Assembly: GCA_022701365.1 (NCBI GenBank)
Contig: JAKUHH010000108.1
Location: forward strand, 743,821-807,820
DNA length: 64,000 nt
Source of the DNA: Mycocentrospora acerina
Taxonomy: Eukaryota; Ascomycota; Dothideomycetes; Pleosporales
Direction of reading: 5' to 3'
The notes below the pieces were generated by a model, which saw nothing but the letters and a program-made list of their open reading frames with translations, was not told the DNA's origin and did not search any database. How positions within the stretch are numbered: position 1 is the first letter of the stretch; the number at the start of each line of letters is the position of its first letter. A program made the translations under genes and the position numbers. Positions 10,710 through 21,415 of the stretch are shown one piece after another.

Positions 10710-11384
10710 GGTGAGCGGTGGATGTGTGTTTTGAGTGTGTGGTGGAGGAGAGGGAGAGGCTGGGATGGAGACTGAATTCTTGTACGACGGGGCGGGACGT
10801 ACGCTGAGGGGAGGAATTCATCAAAATTCGACCCCGCCAACGAGGGCTAGGCCGGATGCAGTAGTCGCTATGGTGGCTGGACCCCGGGTCACGGGCTTAG
10901 TAAGACCCGGTATTGGCCAATGGCATGGGCAAAAGAATACCACTCGTGCCGACCTAGCGCGCAGGCCTCCTGGGGGCGAATGCTGCATGGCCTGGTTTCG
11001 GCGGACGAGAAACGAAAGTGATGATGCGCCGTCGTCTCCTGTAGCCTGAGCGCATCACCACTCTCACACGACACGCCCGCGCCCTGCTCTGCTCACCTCA
11101 GCCTCTCCTTTCCGAGCCCGTCCACTTGCCTCGTCGCCCTGCCCTGCCCTGCTCCTCTGTCTAGTGTCCAGCTGCGCATAATTGCCTCGCGCCTTCTCCC
11201 TGAACATCTGCAATCTCGCTGGTCCGCGGCATCCGGTCTTGCTGCTGCTGCCCTCTCCCTGCCCAGCTCTGCGACACACCACCACAGCACACACGTCGCT
11301 TCGTGTGCTTGCAGCTCCTGCATACACACCCCGAGTGTGCCAATCGACCCGCCTGCGATCCCATCACAACACTCTCGCCGCATC
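10710..11384. other. Bidirectional promoter region, TCTP / SUR2-like
   Basis: 675 bp between two divergent start codons, GC-rich, with CCCTG repeats near 11140-11155 and pyrimidine-rich stretches before the SUR2-like ATG. No gene is supported. Transcription start sites cannot be placed by eye. Confidence 0.5.
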
Positions 11385-12723
11385 ATGGCGGCCGCAAACA
11401 TGACATACGACCTCCCTCCACTCCCCGAATACACTCTCCAGCCCCTACCACGCCTCGTCTCGTGGGCCCCCGATGCCGTCGTGCAGGCTGCGCTGCCGTT
11501 TATAGCATACTGGGTCGTCTCATTAATATTCCATCTCATCGACCAATACGACCTGTTTCCTCAGTACAGACTACACACACCCGCCGAGGTCCTAAAGCGC
11601 AACCATGTCTCGCGCTACGAAGTTCTGCGCGACGTCATATTCCAGCAGGTTATCCAGACAGTGGCAGCTTTGGGGCTCTCTTATTTCGACGAGCCGCTCA
11701 CAACCGGCACCGCCGACTATGACGTGGCCTGGTACGCGCAGAAGATTCGCGTTGTGCAGCGTGCGGTACCATTTGTCTTGTCCTTAATTGGACTGAACAC
11801 CACAGCGCTGGCATCTAAGCTGTCCGCTTCGCAGCCTGCGCTTGCCTCGGTAGTCATGGGAGGGGAATCCTCTGCTCAGGAGAATCTGATTCATGCATTC
11901 ACGTCCTGGGAGCTTACAGTCGCCAATTTTGTTTACTGGTATGCCGTTCCAGCGCTGCAATTTTCTGCTGCCATTGTCATCATCGATGCATGGGAGTACA
12001 TGCTGCACCGCGCCATGCACATGAATAGGTGGCTTTATGGTGAGTCTGACACAATCTTACCCGTTTGCTTCCAGAACTTGTTTAACCGTCGCAGTGACAT
12101 TCCACTCACGCCACCATCGCCTTTACGTTCCATACGCATACGGCGCTCTGTACAACCACCCTATTGAAGGCTTTGCCCTGGACACCCTGGGTGCTGGTCT
12201 CGGCTACCTGCTCACCGGAATGACGATGCGACAATCCATGTGGTTCTTCACCGGCTCTACCATCAAGACTGTTCTCGACCATGGCGGTTATGCATTCCCC
12301 TGGGACCCCATCCACTTTATCTTCCCAAACAACGCCGCATATCACGACATTCACCACCAGAGCTGGGGCATCAAGACCAATTTCTCGCAGCCATTCTTCG
12401 TCTACCTCGACAGGCTTGGCGGAACGATGTACAAGGGCGAAACGACCTCCAAGTACGAGCGCTCACGCCAAACTGCTCAATTGAAGCTCGACCAAGAAAA
12501 AGAGAGTGAGGCACTGGCAGCATCCGCAGAGTCTGCCACAGCGCTTGTTTCGGGAAACGACGAGAACGTGTTGCCGCAAGGAGTTTCGACTCCGCGCATC
12601 TCTCGCAAGAAAGCACTTAGCATTTCATCGTCAGCTGGCAACTTTAAAGACCTAACAAATAAGGTCAATCAGAACCTCCATGGTAGAAGAGCAAATGTCT
12701 TGGGCTTGGAGAGCTCGCGATGA
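11385..12723 (+). CDS. sur2: Sphinganine C4-monooxygenase (SUR2 / fatty acid hydroxylase superfamily)
   Basis: Two exons, 11385-12039 and 12095-12723 (55-nt intron, GTGAGT...GCAG, phase 1), giving 427 aa. It converts dihydrosphingosine or dihydroceramide to the phyto form in the ER membrane. The di-iron histidine clusters are all present: HRAMH (His208-His212), HSRHH just after the splice site (about 222-226), and HDIHH (302-306). Hydrophobic segments lie near residues 28-50 and 185-205. The motif VPYAYGALYNHPIEG after the second cluster is typical of SUR2. The last ~90 residues are a Ser/Glu-rich cytosolic tail longer than in yeast. The ATG at 11385 has an in-frame upstream frame, but no better start. 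Confidence 0.94.
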
Positions 12724-13095
12724 GGAATGTTTGATTTTACGAAAATGAACAAGCTGATGTGCAACACAATTGTCTGGGATGGGTAATGTATAGTTCTCTG
12801 TGTACATCTATCGAAAGCGTTTAATTGTTTCCCTTCTTTGTATCACTCCGACCTTTCGAATCTTCTGGTCGCTTTGAATTCTCTTGCTATCTACCCGAGG
12901 CGGCACACTGGGTTAATATTTTTTTATCAATGTGGCCATCGCTCGCTTCAACTTATCTGGGAATGGCGTTGGGAGAGTTGGATTGCGGTACAGAACATGA
13001 ATCTTATTCTTTAGGCTTTTCAATTCAATCGCATACCACCACCCCATCTCACACCACATCGCATTCACTCATCATCTCTATCTTCTCAGTACGGC
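12724..13095. other. Intergenic spacer
   Basis: 372 bp between the SUR2-like gene and the next gene on the same strand. It presumably holds a 3' UTR followed by a promoter with a CACC/CATC-rich stretch just before 13096. No gene is seen. Confidence 0.45.
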
Positions 13096-14964
13096 ATGGC
13101 TGCCGCATCGCCATGCTCGATGATTCAGTTTCCATCCGAGATCTTACTCAAGCTTTCCACTCTGTCCCTTCACAATGCGCCTCATTGTTTCCCTGCACCC
13201 ATCGCAGCGTCAAAACACAGTGCTGCATTTAGTTTTCGTCAACCATACTTCACTACCTCCTCGCCCTGCTCATGTAATCCTGCTGGAACGAGCCCTTTCA
13301 TCTCAACAAACGCCCAGCACGGACCACCACATATGTCGTTATTCCGTCGAATGGAAACACGCCTTCTCCAAAACAAAGACATGCAAATTATAGTCCGCAT
13401 TCTACGCGACATACCTTTCCCTTGTACTCATAGCGCCCAGGCCAAGTACAACAAAATCACTAAACACGAGATCAAGTCTTTACCCTTGAAACTTCGATCC
13501 CTGTGCCCTTCGTCTGCTGAAGACCTGCGGCTGTGCCGCACTCACAAAGGCTTCAACCATCACCTCGTTAAAGACATCTGGTCTTGGATGCGGCATGAAC
13601 TCGAGGGCGGTATCGGGCGGCTTTTGTACCCCCTCATAATGGGTAAAGTGCTCACCCCTGATCTAGAACTACGTGTTCGACAACTCGAACCTGTGCTTGA
13701 GATGTGGCGCGTAGATTGGAGTAAGGAATTGTCTGCACCGCCGGGTCGCATGCCGATCGAGGCTGCTGATAAGTGGTGGGCTCAAGACGATAGATGTGCG
13801 GCGTGCATACTATCACGCATCGGGTCAGACAAGGACGTCTTGTTTGCCCTGATGGCGGGTATGTCTGGCCGAATGCACCGAAATCCTCACAAAAGCCACG
13901 GGTATGAAAATATGAACCAGTTCCGGAAGATTACACACAAACGCATCCGTTTTGTGAGGTATTGGCTGATGACCTATAGGTTTGGCGAGCGGAAAGCGTG
14001 GGAGGCGTGGAAGTGTGGACGGGAATTGAAGGCGCTGAGGAAGCAATGGAAGAAAGGGCTTTTTACAGAATTTCCTAAGGATGAACACAATTTCAATAAC
14101 TCCCTGGATAGGATAGGCTGGGTTGCGGATAGCGTAGATATTGCAAAGTTGGGACCGCAACCACGTCCCATACACGTCGACCCCACAACGCTGGGAGAGA
14201 AGCTGGGCTTCAATATCGCACACAGCGCGCTAGCAACTGTTGAACCACCAGTTCAATCCCATCAGTCACTCAGAGGTAGTTTAGGCCACATCAGCACATC
14301 GAAACACTCCCGCAACGACTCTGTCCATGACTACCGGCAAACTTCCCATCACAACATGCTACCTCCTCATCTCCCCATACCGCGTCCAAACAACCGCAGG
14401 CCAAGCTCAAGCATTTACTCCCGCCCCAGTGGCTTCGATATTTCCACAACCATAAAACCCTGGGACAACACATGCACCAACGAATCTCATGGAGGAATAG
14501 CCCCACGAAGACCCCTAATAAAAGACCCATTCTTAGACCCCAAACACCTCTCCTCGAACAGTTTGTACTGCGACCCCCCTCCTCCAACACCACCATCACC
14601 ACCACAACCATGCCAACACCAACACCATCTCTCTCACAGCACACACAACGACCCTTGTCCAGAACCTTTTCTCCAATCTACTCCTTCACACCATACCTCC
14701 CCCTTGCTACCACCTCCCCGTCCCCAGTCCCTATACGGCGCCTACATTGACGCTACGTTTGACGACGATGCATTTGCGTACGCAGATGTGAGTCCGCCGA
14801 TGACGCCGTCGAGGGAGTCGTGGGACGTGGAGAGGGATCGGGTGATGGGGTTTACAATATGTAGAAGGAAAGGTAATGTGTTTGGGGATGGGAACAGGGA
14901 AAAGGAAACTGCAGGGGAGAGAGAATCGACATGTACTAGGTGGGGTGAATTTTGTGGGAAGTAG
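13096..14964 (+). CDS. Hypothetical fungal protein, 622 aa
   Basis: Single open exon from ATG 13096. The N-terminus (IQFPSEILLKLSTLSL) faintly resembles an F-box, but the rest of such a domain is not evident. Residues ~80-330 look folded and Trp-rich (WSWMRHELEGG, WWAQDDRCAACIL, RYWLMTYRFGERKAWEAW), and the CAAC pair might bind metal. Residues ~370-560 are disordered, rich in Pro, His and Ser. I do not recognise a named family. It lies between SUR2-like and ALO1-like genes without evident functional link. Confidence 0.7.
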   Translation: MAAASPCSMIQFPSEILLKLSTLSLHNAPHCFPAPIAASKHSAAFSFRQPYFTTSSPCSCNPAGTSPFISTNAQHGPPHMSLFRRMETRLLQNKDMQIIVRILRDIPFPCTHSAQAKYNKITKHEIKSLPLKLRSLCPSSAEDLRLCRTHKGFNHHLVKDIWSWMRHELEGGIGRLLYPLIMGKVLTPDLELRVRQLEPVLEMWRVDWSKELSAPPGRMPIEAADKWWAQDDRCAACILSRIGSDKDVLFALMAGMSGRMHRNPHKSHGYENMNQFRKITHKRIRFVRYWLMTYRFGERKAWEAWKCGRELKALRKQWKKGLFTEFPKDEHNFNNSLDRIGWVADSVDIAKLGPQPRPIHVDPTTLGEKLGFNIAHSALATVEPPVQSHQSLRGSLGHISTSKHSRNDSVHDYRQTSHHNMLPPHLPIPRPNNRRPSSSIYSRPSGFDISTTIKPWDNTCTNESHGGIAPRRPLIKDPFLDPKHLSSNSLYCDPPPPTPPSPPQPCQHQHHLSHSTHNDPCPEPFLQSTPSHHTSPLLPPPRPQSLYGAYIDATFDDDAFAYADVSPPMTPSRESWDVERDRVMGFTICRRKGNVFGDGNREKETAGERESTCTRWGEFCGK

Positions 14965-15329
14965 ATCAGGGAGATTGGATTGTGAAAGTCGTGAGGAGGG
15001 GGAGGAGGAGGAGCGGGATTGTGGAAATGGCGTTGTGCTGTTTTTTTGTGTAGTTTCTCGTTTTGGCGTTCACTGTGAGAGGCGTTACGTTATGTGCTGA
15101 TTTCGATCAGGTCAAGAACAAAAAGAGGGTGTTTCAAAGACCTGTTTCAGTAGAGTAGAGCTTGCAGTCTTCTTGATGATCAGGACTTTTGTCGACAGCA
15201 CTGACATTACTTCTACCCATAAAAAACATAAATTCATAACCTATTTATGCTGAACAATCGCAGCCAACATGCAACTTTTGCTCAAATGTTGAAAGAGGAT
15301 TTGAGTCGTCAGTCATCCTTTTACATGTC
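14965..15329. other. Convergent 3' spacer
   Basis: 365 bp between the 3' ends of two convergent genes. It holds 3' UTR sequence only; nothing else is seen. Confidence 0.5.
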
Positions 15330-17063
15330 TTACTCGGATTCTTCCTCGCTGTCCTCCGTCTGTTTAGATGGAATCTCATCACTTAGTCCCTCGAGCAAGA
15401 CACTGTTTTCCGCCTCTGCTCCCGTCATGTAATCAAAGCTTTCTCCGCTCTCACTCCCTGCCTTCTCAAAAACATCGACACCGCCATCCCACCACCTTGC
15501 TTGCTCACCAATCCAGTCCACACCACCAGTCCTACGGCTTCGCCGCACGACTTCCTTCTCTTCTAGTGGAAAGAGGGGCATATCATTTTTGGAGGGGAGC
15601 AGAGTCCGACGGTGCCAGGCGCCGAGGAACATGCCCTCGGGATCGACTTCGTTGCGCACACGGGTGTATTCGCTGAGGTCATCGCCATATACGGAGGAGA
15701 GGTACTTGTGGTCGACAGATTGGAAATTCTTCGCCCAGTGGGGGCGGCCGTTGAATTCTTTCATCAGATGCTCAAAGGCTTCATAGTAGCGTTCGCGACA
15801 GGGTGGATCCTGGTTGTATGGGCGGTATAGCGTAGCGTTCAGGTAAAGAGATGGTGTATCCGGGAACGAGGTGTCGAGGAAGGGCCGAGGTTCTCTGCCT
15901 ACGGTATTGGCGATACGGACCTCGATGGGAGAGTGGACGTAGAGACCTTTGCTGCTAAAGGGGAGACCAGAACTTTTTTCGTCACCGTGAATCCAGTTAG
16001 TGAGACGAGTGAGGGCTTCGGGGCCTTTCTCAAGGGGAATGCTCCACTCGTTGACGTATTGGGAGTAGAGGCAGTTCATCAGTAGACCAGTGCGTTGCTC
16101 TTCGACAGCAGTGATGATAGCGCCGTCTTTAAAGCCGTATTGCATGCCAAACACAAACCACTCGACCCAAGGGAGGAAACGTGGAACGTATTGAGAAATC
16201 CAGAGCAGAATGTGGTAAGTGTGATAGCCAACGCTTCCTCCGTACCAGTTATATGCGGGTTTGACGTGGGCCTTGTCTGTTTTACTTGCTCGCCAGATGA
16301 CAGCTCGGCGCATGTATGGGAGCCACCACACACGCACAAATTCATTCGTTGTCCAGAGTCCATTGTTCCAGTCTGCAAGCACATCCTCGATAGGCTTAAT
16401 TGTCTGAATCCACTCAATGTTGTTGGCCTCAACCAACTGGAACTCAATCTCGACGATGATACCCAGTGCGCCGAGTGACACGAGCGCCGCACGAAAGAGA
16501 TCTGGCGACTGAGTCGCCGAGCACCTCACTGCCTGTCCATTTGCCAATACTATGCGAAGACTCTGTACCCGATCGGACAGCAGTCCATGGCTCATAGAGC
16601 TGCCATGCGTTGCCGTTCCAATGGCTCCTGCCAGTGACTGCTCATCGATCGACCCCAGATTTGGCATGGTAAGTCCATGCTCTTTGGCTTGCGCATTCAA
16701 ATTGTACATACGGATGCCCGCCTGCACCGTCATAGTCTGGCGCTCTTTGTCAACCTTGAGCACTTCTTTGAAATCGTCCAGGTTCACCATCCACGCCGAC
16801 GTGCACGTGAGATCTGACGGCGAGTGCGCGCATCCCACCGTCACCACACGACGTCGCATGCGTCGTGCGAGCGTGACCACTTTCTGTATCTCTTGCAAGC
16901 TCTGCGGCCGGATGTAGAGCTCCGGGCGAGCGTGGAAGGTACGTGCCCATGTGTGGTGGATGTGGGACTGCGAAGCGCGGAAGGGGACATCGGGGTCGGT
17001 GCGGTCGAGCTCTATCTGGAAGCGCGGTGGCATCGTGAGCGTGGCTATAGATGGTTGCGCCAT
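15330..17063 (-). CDS. alo1: D-arabinono-1,4-lactone oxidase
   Basis: 577-aa mitochondrial FAD enzyme catalysing the last step of erythroascorbate synthesis. The only ATG start in a good position is at 17063 (MAQPSIATL); the frame is open further upstream only with a GTG. The N-terminal FAD-binding region shows RPQSLQEIQKVV and VGCAHSPSDL, with the His near residue 80 expected to bind FAD covalently, then GAIGTATHG. The C-terminal ALO domain ends with PEGMFLGAWHRR, the signature before the usual terminus. An unusual Ser/Glu-rich tail of about 70 residues follows. No intron is needed. Confidence 0.95.
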   Translation of the reverse strand: MAQPSIATLTMPPRFQIELDRTDPDVPFRASQSHIHHTWARTFHARPELYIRPQSLQEIQKVVTLARRMRRRVVTVGCAHSPSDLTCTSAWMVNLDDFKEVLKVDKERQTMTVQAGIRMYNLNAQAKEHGLTMPNLGSIDEQSLAGAIGTATHGSSMSHGLLSDRVQSLRIVLANGQAVRCSATQSPDLFRAALVSLGALGIIVEIEFQLVEANNIEWIQTIKPIEDVLADWNNGLWTTNEFVRVWWLPYMRRAVIWRASKTDKAHVKPAYNWYGGSVGYHTYHILLWISQYVPRFLPWVEWFVFGMQYGFKDGAIITAVEEQRTGLLMNCLYSQYVNEWSIPLEKGPEALTRLTNWIHGDEKSSGLPFSSKGLYVHSPIEVRIANTVGREPRPFLDTSFPDTPSLYLNATLYRPYNQDPPCRERYYEAFEHLMKEFNGRPHWAKNFQSVDHKYLSSVYGDDLSEYTRVRNEVDPEGMFLGAWHRRTLLPSKNDMPLFPLEEKEVVRRSRRTGGVDWIGEQARWWDGGVDVFEKAGSESGESFDYMTGAEAENSVLLEGLSDEIPSKQTEDSEEESE

Positions 17064-18255
17064 GATTGTGCGTCTTTCTTCACGGCGGGAGGCCACTATG
17101 GCGTGACAGGTGTCGAGGGCGAGATGACGTCCACGATACCCCGCTAGTAAAGTTTCAGGGCTTCCTCCCCCTTAGGAAGCTGATGCGAGGAAACTTGCTT
17201 CTAAAGAGAAACCTGGAGACTTTAGGAAAAGTCGCCTCCAGTGTCTGTCTGCCCTCGATCGCGGGAAGAGATGGTGGAGGGGTCGGTGAATGATTCGCGC
17301 TTGTCTAGCCTGATATGGTTAACATCGCCGGGTCGTTCCTGCAGGTTTCCGCCATTCCTTCTCCATCGCTGACTACGCATCTCAACAGCGATGAGAGTTC
17401 TACTGGCGAACACACAGTTGATATTTCTGAACTCGTAGTCCCATCCTGTTGGCAACTAAGACCCCAACTGATGCCTTTTCAACAATCTTTCGTCGACCTG
17501 TTGACCCCAAGTCTGTCTTGATGGTACTCATCGAGAGAATCTTTTTCGTGGTCGTCACTTCACATGCCCTCGTCTGATACCCATCTTTCTCTTCCCCAAG
17601 AACTTTCATACTCCTCAACCCCGCCAACAAACCACCCTCTCCCCGTTCAATGTTCTCATATTTTTCACCCAAAAATCCCCCAACCTGTTCAGTCAACTTT
17701 GGCACATCCATTTCCTTCTATCCACCCAAATCTGCTTTCGAACCAACGTCTACACGGTGGCTCTTATGCCAGTGTCTTTCCGTCTGCACGTCGTCACCTA
17801 CAATTGCTAGTTAAATTTTGTCGCAGTCAGGAGCAGAGCCCGAGATTTTCGCGGTTATTAACATGTCAGGTGATAGAGAGTCACACCAGAGAAGAACGTA
17901 GCTAGCGGGCTCGTTTTCGTAACGACAGGAAACTTGCTTGTATGGGCTACGCTACAAATGTGCTGATTTCAAATCAATTGTTCCTATATCTGCATATCGT
18001 AGAAGGTAAGATGAATGTCCAAAAACATATCATCTGAATTTATCAATGATCCACTGGCTGTAATTTCCATCTATTCTAATAATACGCCAAACCCATAACT
18101 TCACTATGTTACATAGCATAAATCGCCGTTGGAAAACATTAACGGAGAAGCATTGCTTATCAATCAAACTTACCTGGAGTCTTCTAGCAGCCATTCCATA
18201 CCTCGAGTCTTCTAGCAGCCATTCCATACCTCATACCCTGCCTGACTATTTTCCC
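17064..18255. other. Intergenic region, ALO1 promoter and RDH54 3' flank
   Basis: 1.2 kb. Both flanking genes are on the minus strand, so the left part is the ALO1 promoter and the right end is the RDH54 3' UTR. Short open frames at 17400-17905 have no domain or codon pattern I trust. A perfect 28-bp tandem duplication lies at 18177-18232. Confidence 0.45.
18177..18232. repeat. Perfect 28-bp tandem duplication
   Basis: Copies 18177-18204 and 18205-18232 are identical, beginning GAGTCTTCTAGCAGC and ending CATACCTC. They are 24 bp downstream of the RDH54 stop codon, in the presumed 3' UTR. Identity suggests a recent slippage event. Confidence 0.95.
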
Positions 18256-20916
18256 CTAAGACGAGGATCTCGTTAACAAGAAGCTAACATTACACCCATC
18301 CTCTTTCAACACTTCCGCAAATACATCATCATCGACCGCAGCTGCTATATCCTCTGCGTCAAGGCCGCTGTCTTTTCCTCGCATAGCTTTGGCATCGATA
18401 TGTCGATACTCCATCAACATCCTCAGCTTTGGCAACTTAGCCACACGTCGAGCCTCTAGTCTAGCTTCTTGTTCCTCCATATCGACTTCACTTGCTCGTT
18501 GTAGTAAGGGATAATCGTCGTCTTCGTCATCGTCGTCGACAGCTTCAGGGGCTTCGAGCTTGATCTCTGGTGCGCCTCTACAGTCACATGTGCAGCCCAG
18601 GAGATCATGAGTCTGACAGCTCTCGCGCTCATCTAGACGAAACAAATCTTTCAATTCGTCTTGTGAAAATGACGATGCAGAGGCCTTGTTATCCACAACT
18701 GCATTTGCGAGCCCCATCTTCATGACTTGCCGTTGGTAGATCTTCTCGTCCAATCCGCCTTGAACAAGGAATCTGTACACTTTGCAAGGTAGCTTCTGCC
18801 CGTCGCGGTGGATGCGTGCCATAGCTTGCAGGTCTGTCGCCGGATTCCAATCTATATCAAAGAGTACAATGCGAGACGCACCAATGAGGTTGAGGCCCAT
18901 ACCACCGGATTTGGCAGACAAGAGAAATGCAAACGATGTAGCTTTGGGAGTCCTGTTAAACTTTTCGACAAGCCCCTGACGCTTTGAGGCAGGAGTACTT
19001 CCGTCCAGACGCAGATATGTGTACGAAAGCGAAACGAGCAAGCGTTCAATCATATCCAGTGTCATTGTGTAGTTTGACACGATTACAATCTTCTCCTCTG
19101 TTGTCGTATAAATACGATGTACCAGATTATCAAGCAGTCGTAGCTTGGTGCTAGAAGCATTCGAATTCAAGACACTGGGGGGTATGAGTGGCAGGAGGCT
19201 TTGTAGCATCTCGGATGGGGTATCATCGTTGTCCTTGGTGGACTTCAACAGAGAAGGACTATTGCACATCTTCTTCAATACAGTGATGAGCTGCAACGCC
19301 ATATCCATATTTCCTCCCAAGGCAACTGTGAAGATGGGCGAGGATAGTACGGCACGATACGCTTCTGCTTGCGCTTTTGTCGGTCTGCAAAACACAATAT
19401 GCTCCGTCTTTGGTGGAAGATATTTGCTTAGCACTTCCGCAGTACGTCGGATCATGAATTGGCTGGTCAAGGACACAAGCTCTTTCCACCGTGCTTCGCC
19501 TTTTTCAAGCTCCACTTCACTCACGTCGGGTTGTCGACTTCGTAAAATTGGAGCCTCAAACAAACGCTTAAATGCGGATCGCTGTCCAAGAAGACCCGGA
19601 TTCACAAAATCGATTGCAGTATAAAACTCGCCCAGGTCGTTTTGGAGAGGTGTACCTGATAGGATGATGCGCCGTTCGGTATTCAGAGACTGAATCGCAA
19701 GCATGGCCTTGTTGGTCGCAGTCTTCAACCTGTGGCCTTCGTCTGCAATGACAATATCGATACCGCCACCTTTTTTCAACTCTTCTTGGACAATGCGGAG
19801 CATCTCGTAACCAACTATCATGATATTGTATGCCTTGCCCATCGTAAAATTTGTGATCCTTCTATGTTTGGCATCGACGACAAAGACGCCTACCCTCTCA
19901 TTACCAAGCCACTTCCGAAATTCGCGTTTCCAGTTGTCGACCAGACCGGCAGGACAAACAACTAGAGCCTTTTTAACAACTGGTGGGCTGTCATGGATCG
20001 GGTTCTGCTTCATCAAAGTCCACAGTAGAGCGATAGTTTGCAGTGTCTTTCCTAGACCCATTTCATCAGCCATAATGGCGCCCTCGCCTTCACACCGCAT
20101 ACCCATAACGCATTCGTACAGGAACTTTACACCCTCACGCTGATGGTCTCGAAGATGTTTACTAAGCACAGGATCAACGACCACATCGACAATCTGCTTC
20201 CCTTTCGGACAAGATGTTGGCCGCTTCATGACAAGCGCGTTGGGTAGATCTGGATCATGCCGTGGTTGTGGAATAGATGAAATTCGCTGTGGGAGGACTG
20301 TATTGGAAAGCAGTGGTGTCTTGAACTGCTGTGTGCGATTCGTAGAAGGCTGGTATCCTGGAGCTGCCTTCTTCTCTCCGTCCATCTCCCGCTTCATACC
20401 ACTCTTCGGTGTCAGCTTTACCGCAGGCAGTGGTTTATGTCCTGTCTCCATCTTTTTGCTTTGCACCGTGGGCGTGCCTCCTCCTGCGCCCAAAAACATC
20501 CGACCAGACAGGAAATCCTTTTTATCTACCACATTCTCCACCTCGACCTCCTTCCCTCCAATCGACAGTCCCGACCCTGGAAGCAGTGGCCGATTACACG
20601 CCCCTTTTCCCAACTCTTTGCCAGTATCACTGTCTGTAAGCGTCGCAAAGCCGCCAACTACAGCAAGTACACCATCGCCATCCCATGTTTTATTTTTCTT
20701 GGTTGTATATTTGCGCCATAGTACCGTATAATAGTTTCCATCGCTATTTTCTGAGGATAGGGGTTGTATTGGATTGGTAATTGTGTCAAGAGGCTTGCGG
20801 GGGCCTGCTGCGACGCTTTTGGAGGGCGTGTTAGAAGAGATTCTACGCTTTTTGGCTGGGGGCTCGCTGGTCTGCTGAACGGGTCGGCCGAGAGTGAGAG
20901 GTATAAATGGCTTCAT
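18256..20916 (-). CDS. rdh54: DNA-dependent ATPase RDH54/TID1 (SNF2 family)
   Basis: 886-aa Rad54-paralogue translocase that removes or remodels Rad51/Dmc1 on duplex DNA in recombination. The N-terminal WRKYTTKKNKTWDGDG matches the domain found in yeast Rdh54. The SNF2 ATPase core follows: DEMGLGKT (Walker A Lys about residue 290), DEGHRLK (Walker B), SGTPLQNDL, then helicase C with VVSNYTMTLDMIE, SAKSGGMGLNLIGA and ARIHRDGQK. The C-terminal Cys motif (THDLLGCTCDC) and the MEYRHID stretch also match Rdh54 rather than Rad54. Single exon. It is divergent from a membrane-protein gene. Confidence 0.95.
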   Translation of the reverse strand: MKPFIPLTLGRPVQQTSEPPAKKRRISSNTPSKSVAAGPRKPLDTITNPIQPLSSENSDGNYYTVLWRKYTTKKNKTWDGDGVLAVVGGFATLTDSDTGKELGKGACNRPLLPGSGLSIGGKEVEVENVVDKKDFLSGRMFLGAGGGTPTVQSKKMETGHKPLPAVKLTPKSGMKREMDGEKKAAPGYQPSTNRTQQFKTPLLSNTVLPQRISSIPQPRHDPDLPNALVMKRPTSCPKGKQIVDVVVDPVLSKHLRDHQREGVKFLYECVMGMRCEGEGAIMADEMGLGKTLQTIALLWTLMKQNPIHDSPPVVKKALVVCPAGLVDNWKREFRKWLGNERVGVFVVDAKHRRITNFTMGKAYNIMIVGYEMLRIVQEELKKGGGIDIVIADEGHRLKTATNKAMLAIQSLNTERRIILSGTPLQNDLGEFYTAIDFVNPGLLGQRSAFKRLFEAPILRSRQPDVSEVELEKGEARWKELVSLTSQFMIRRTAEVLSKYLPPKTEHIVFCRPTKAQAEAYRAVLSSPIFTVALGGNMDMALQLITVLKKMCNSPSLLKSTKDNDDTPSEMLQSLLPLIPPSVLNSNASSTKLRLLDNLVHRIYTTTEEKIVIVSNYTMTLDMIERLLVSLSYTYLRLDGSTPASKRQGLVEKFNRTPKATSFAFLLSAKSGGMGLNLIGASRIVLFDIDWNPATDLQAMARIHRDGQKLPCKVYRFLVQGGLDEKIYQRQVMKMGLANAVVDNKASASSFSQDELKDLFRLDERESCQTHDLLGCTCDCRGAPEIKLEAPEAVDDDDEDDDYPLLQRASEVDMEEQEARLEARRVAKLPKLRMLMEYRHIDAKAMRGKDSGLDAEDIAAAVDDDVFAEVLKEDGCNVSFLLTRSSS

Positions 20917-21415
20917 AACGGCGGAACGTGGTGACCTTTGTGCATTCCCCTGAATGTATGGGTATCAAGTAATGCTCGGGCAGAGAATGGGTGGCGTGGA
21001 ATGGAAAGTGCGACGCGTCGCTAGCGTGACACGTCAATGCGAAGTCACGTGTTTGGATATAGCGTCTGTGATTCTTCCACACTGATCAAAAGGTCAAAAT
21101 AACAAGCCGAAACGGGAAGATTAGTGTCATGCGGAATTTGTAATTGGTGAGGTCTGGAAGTAACGTAGTTGCGTTCAGCCTCACTGCGCATGTGAAGTTT
21201 AATTTTAGTACCAAGAATGGAACGCCTGGCGCTTGGTGCATTCTGCACTTCCACTGGCCCTAGGCCATTAAGAACAGCTTGTACGGCAAAACGAGGGGTA
21301 TATAACTAGTTTGTAGATGTGGCAAGTGTACTTACACCAATTTTGCGACTCTAGTCTTTGAACGTTTCTCAACCTGCTTCTATAGACCTTCAAACATCAA
21401 CAACTTTCCGCATCG
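20917..21415. other. Bidirectional promoter region, RDH54 / membrane protein
   Basis: 499 bp between divergent starts. It contains several CGC-rich patches near RDH54 (ACGCGTCGC about 21013) that could be MluI-box-like cell-cycle sites, but this is not tested. No gene is seen. Confidence 0.4.
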
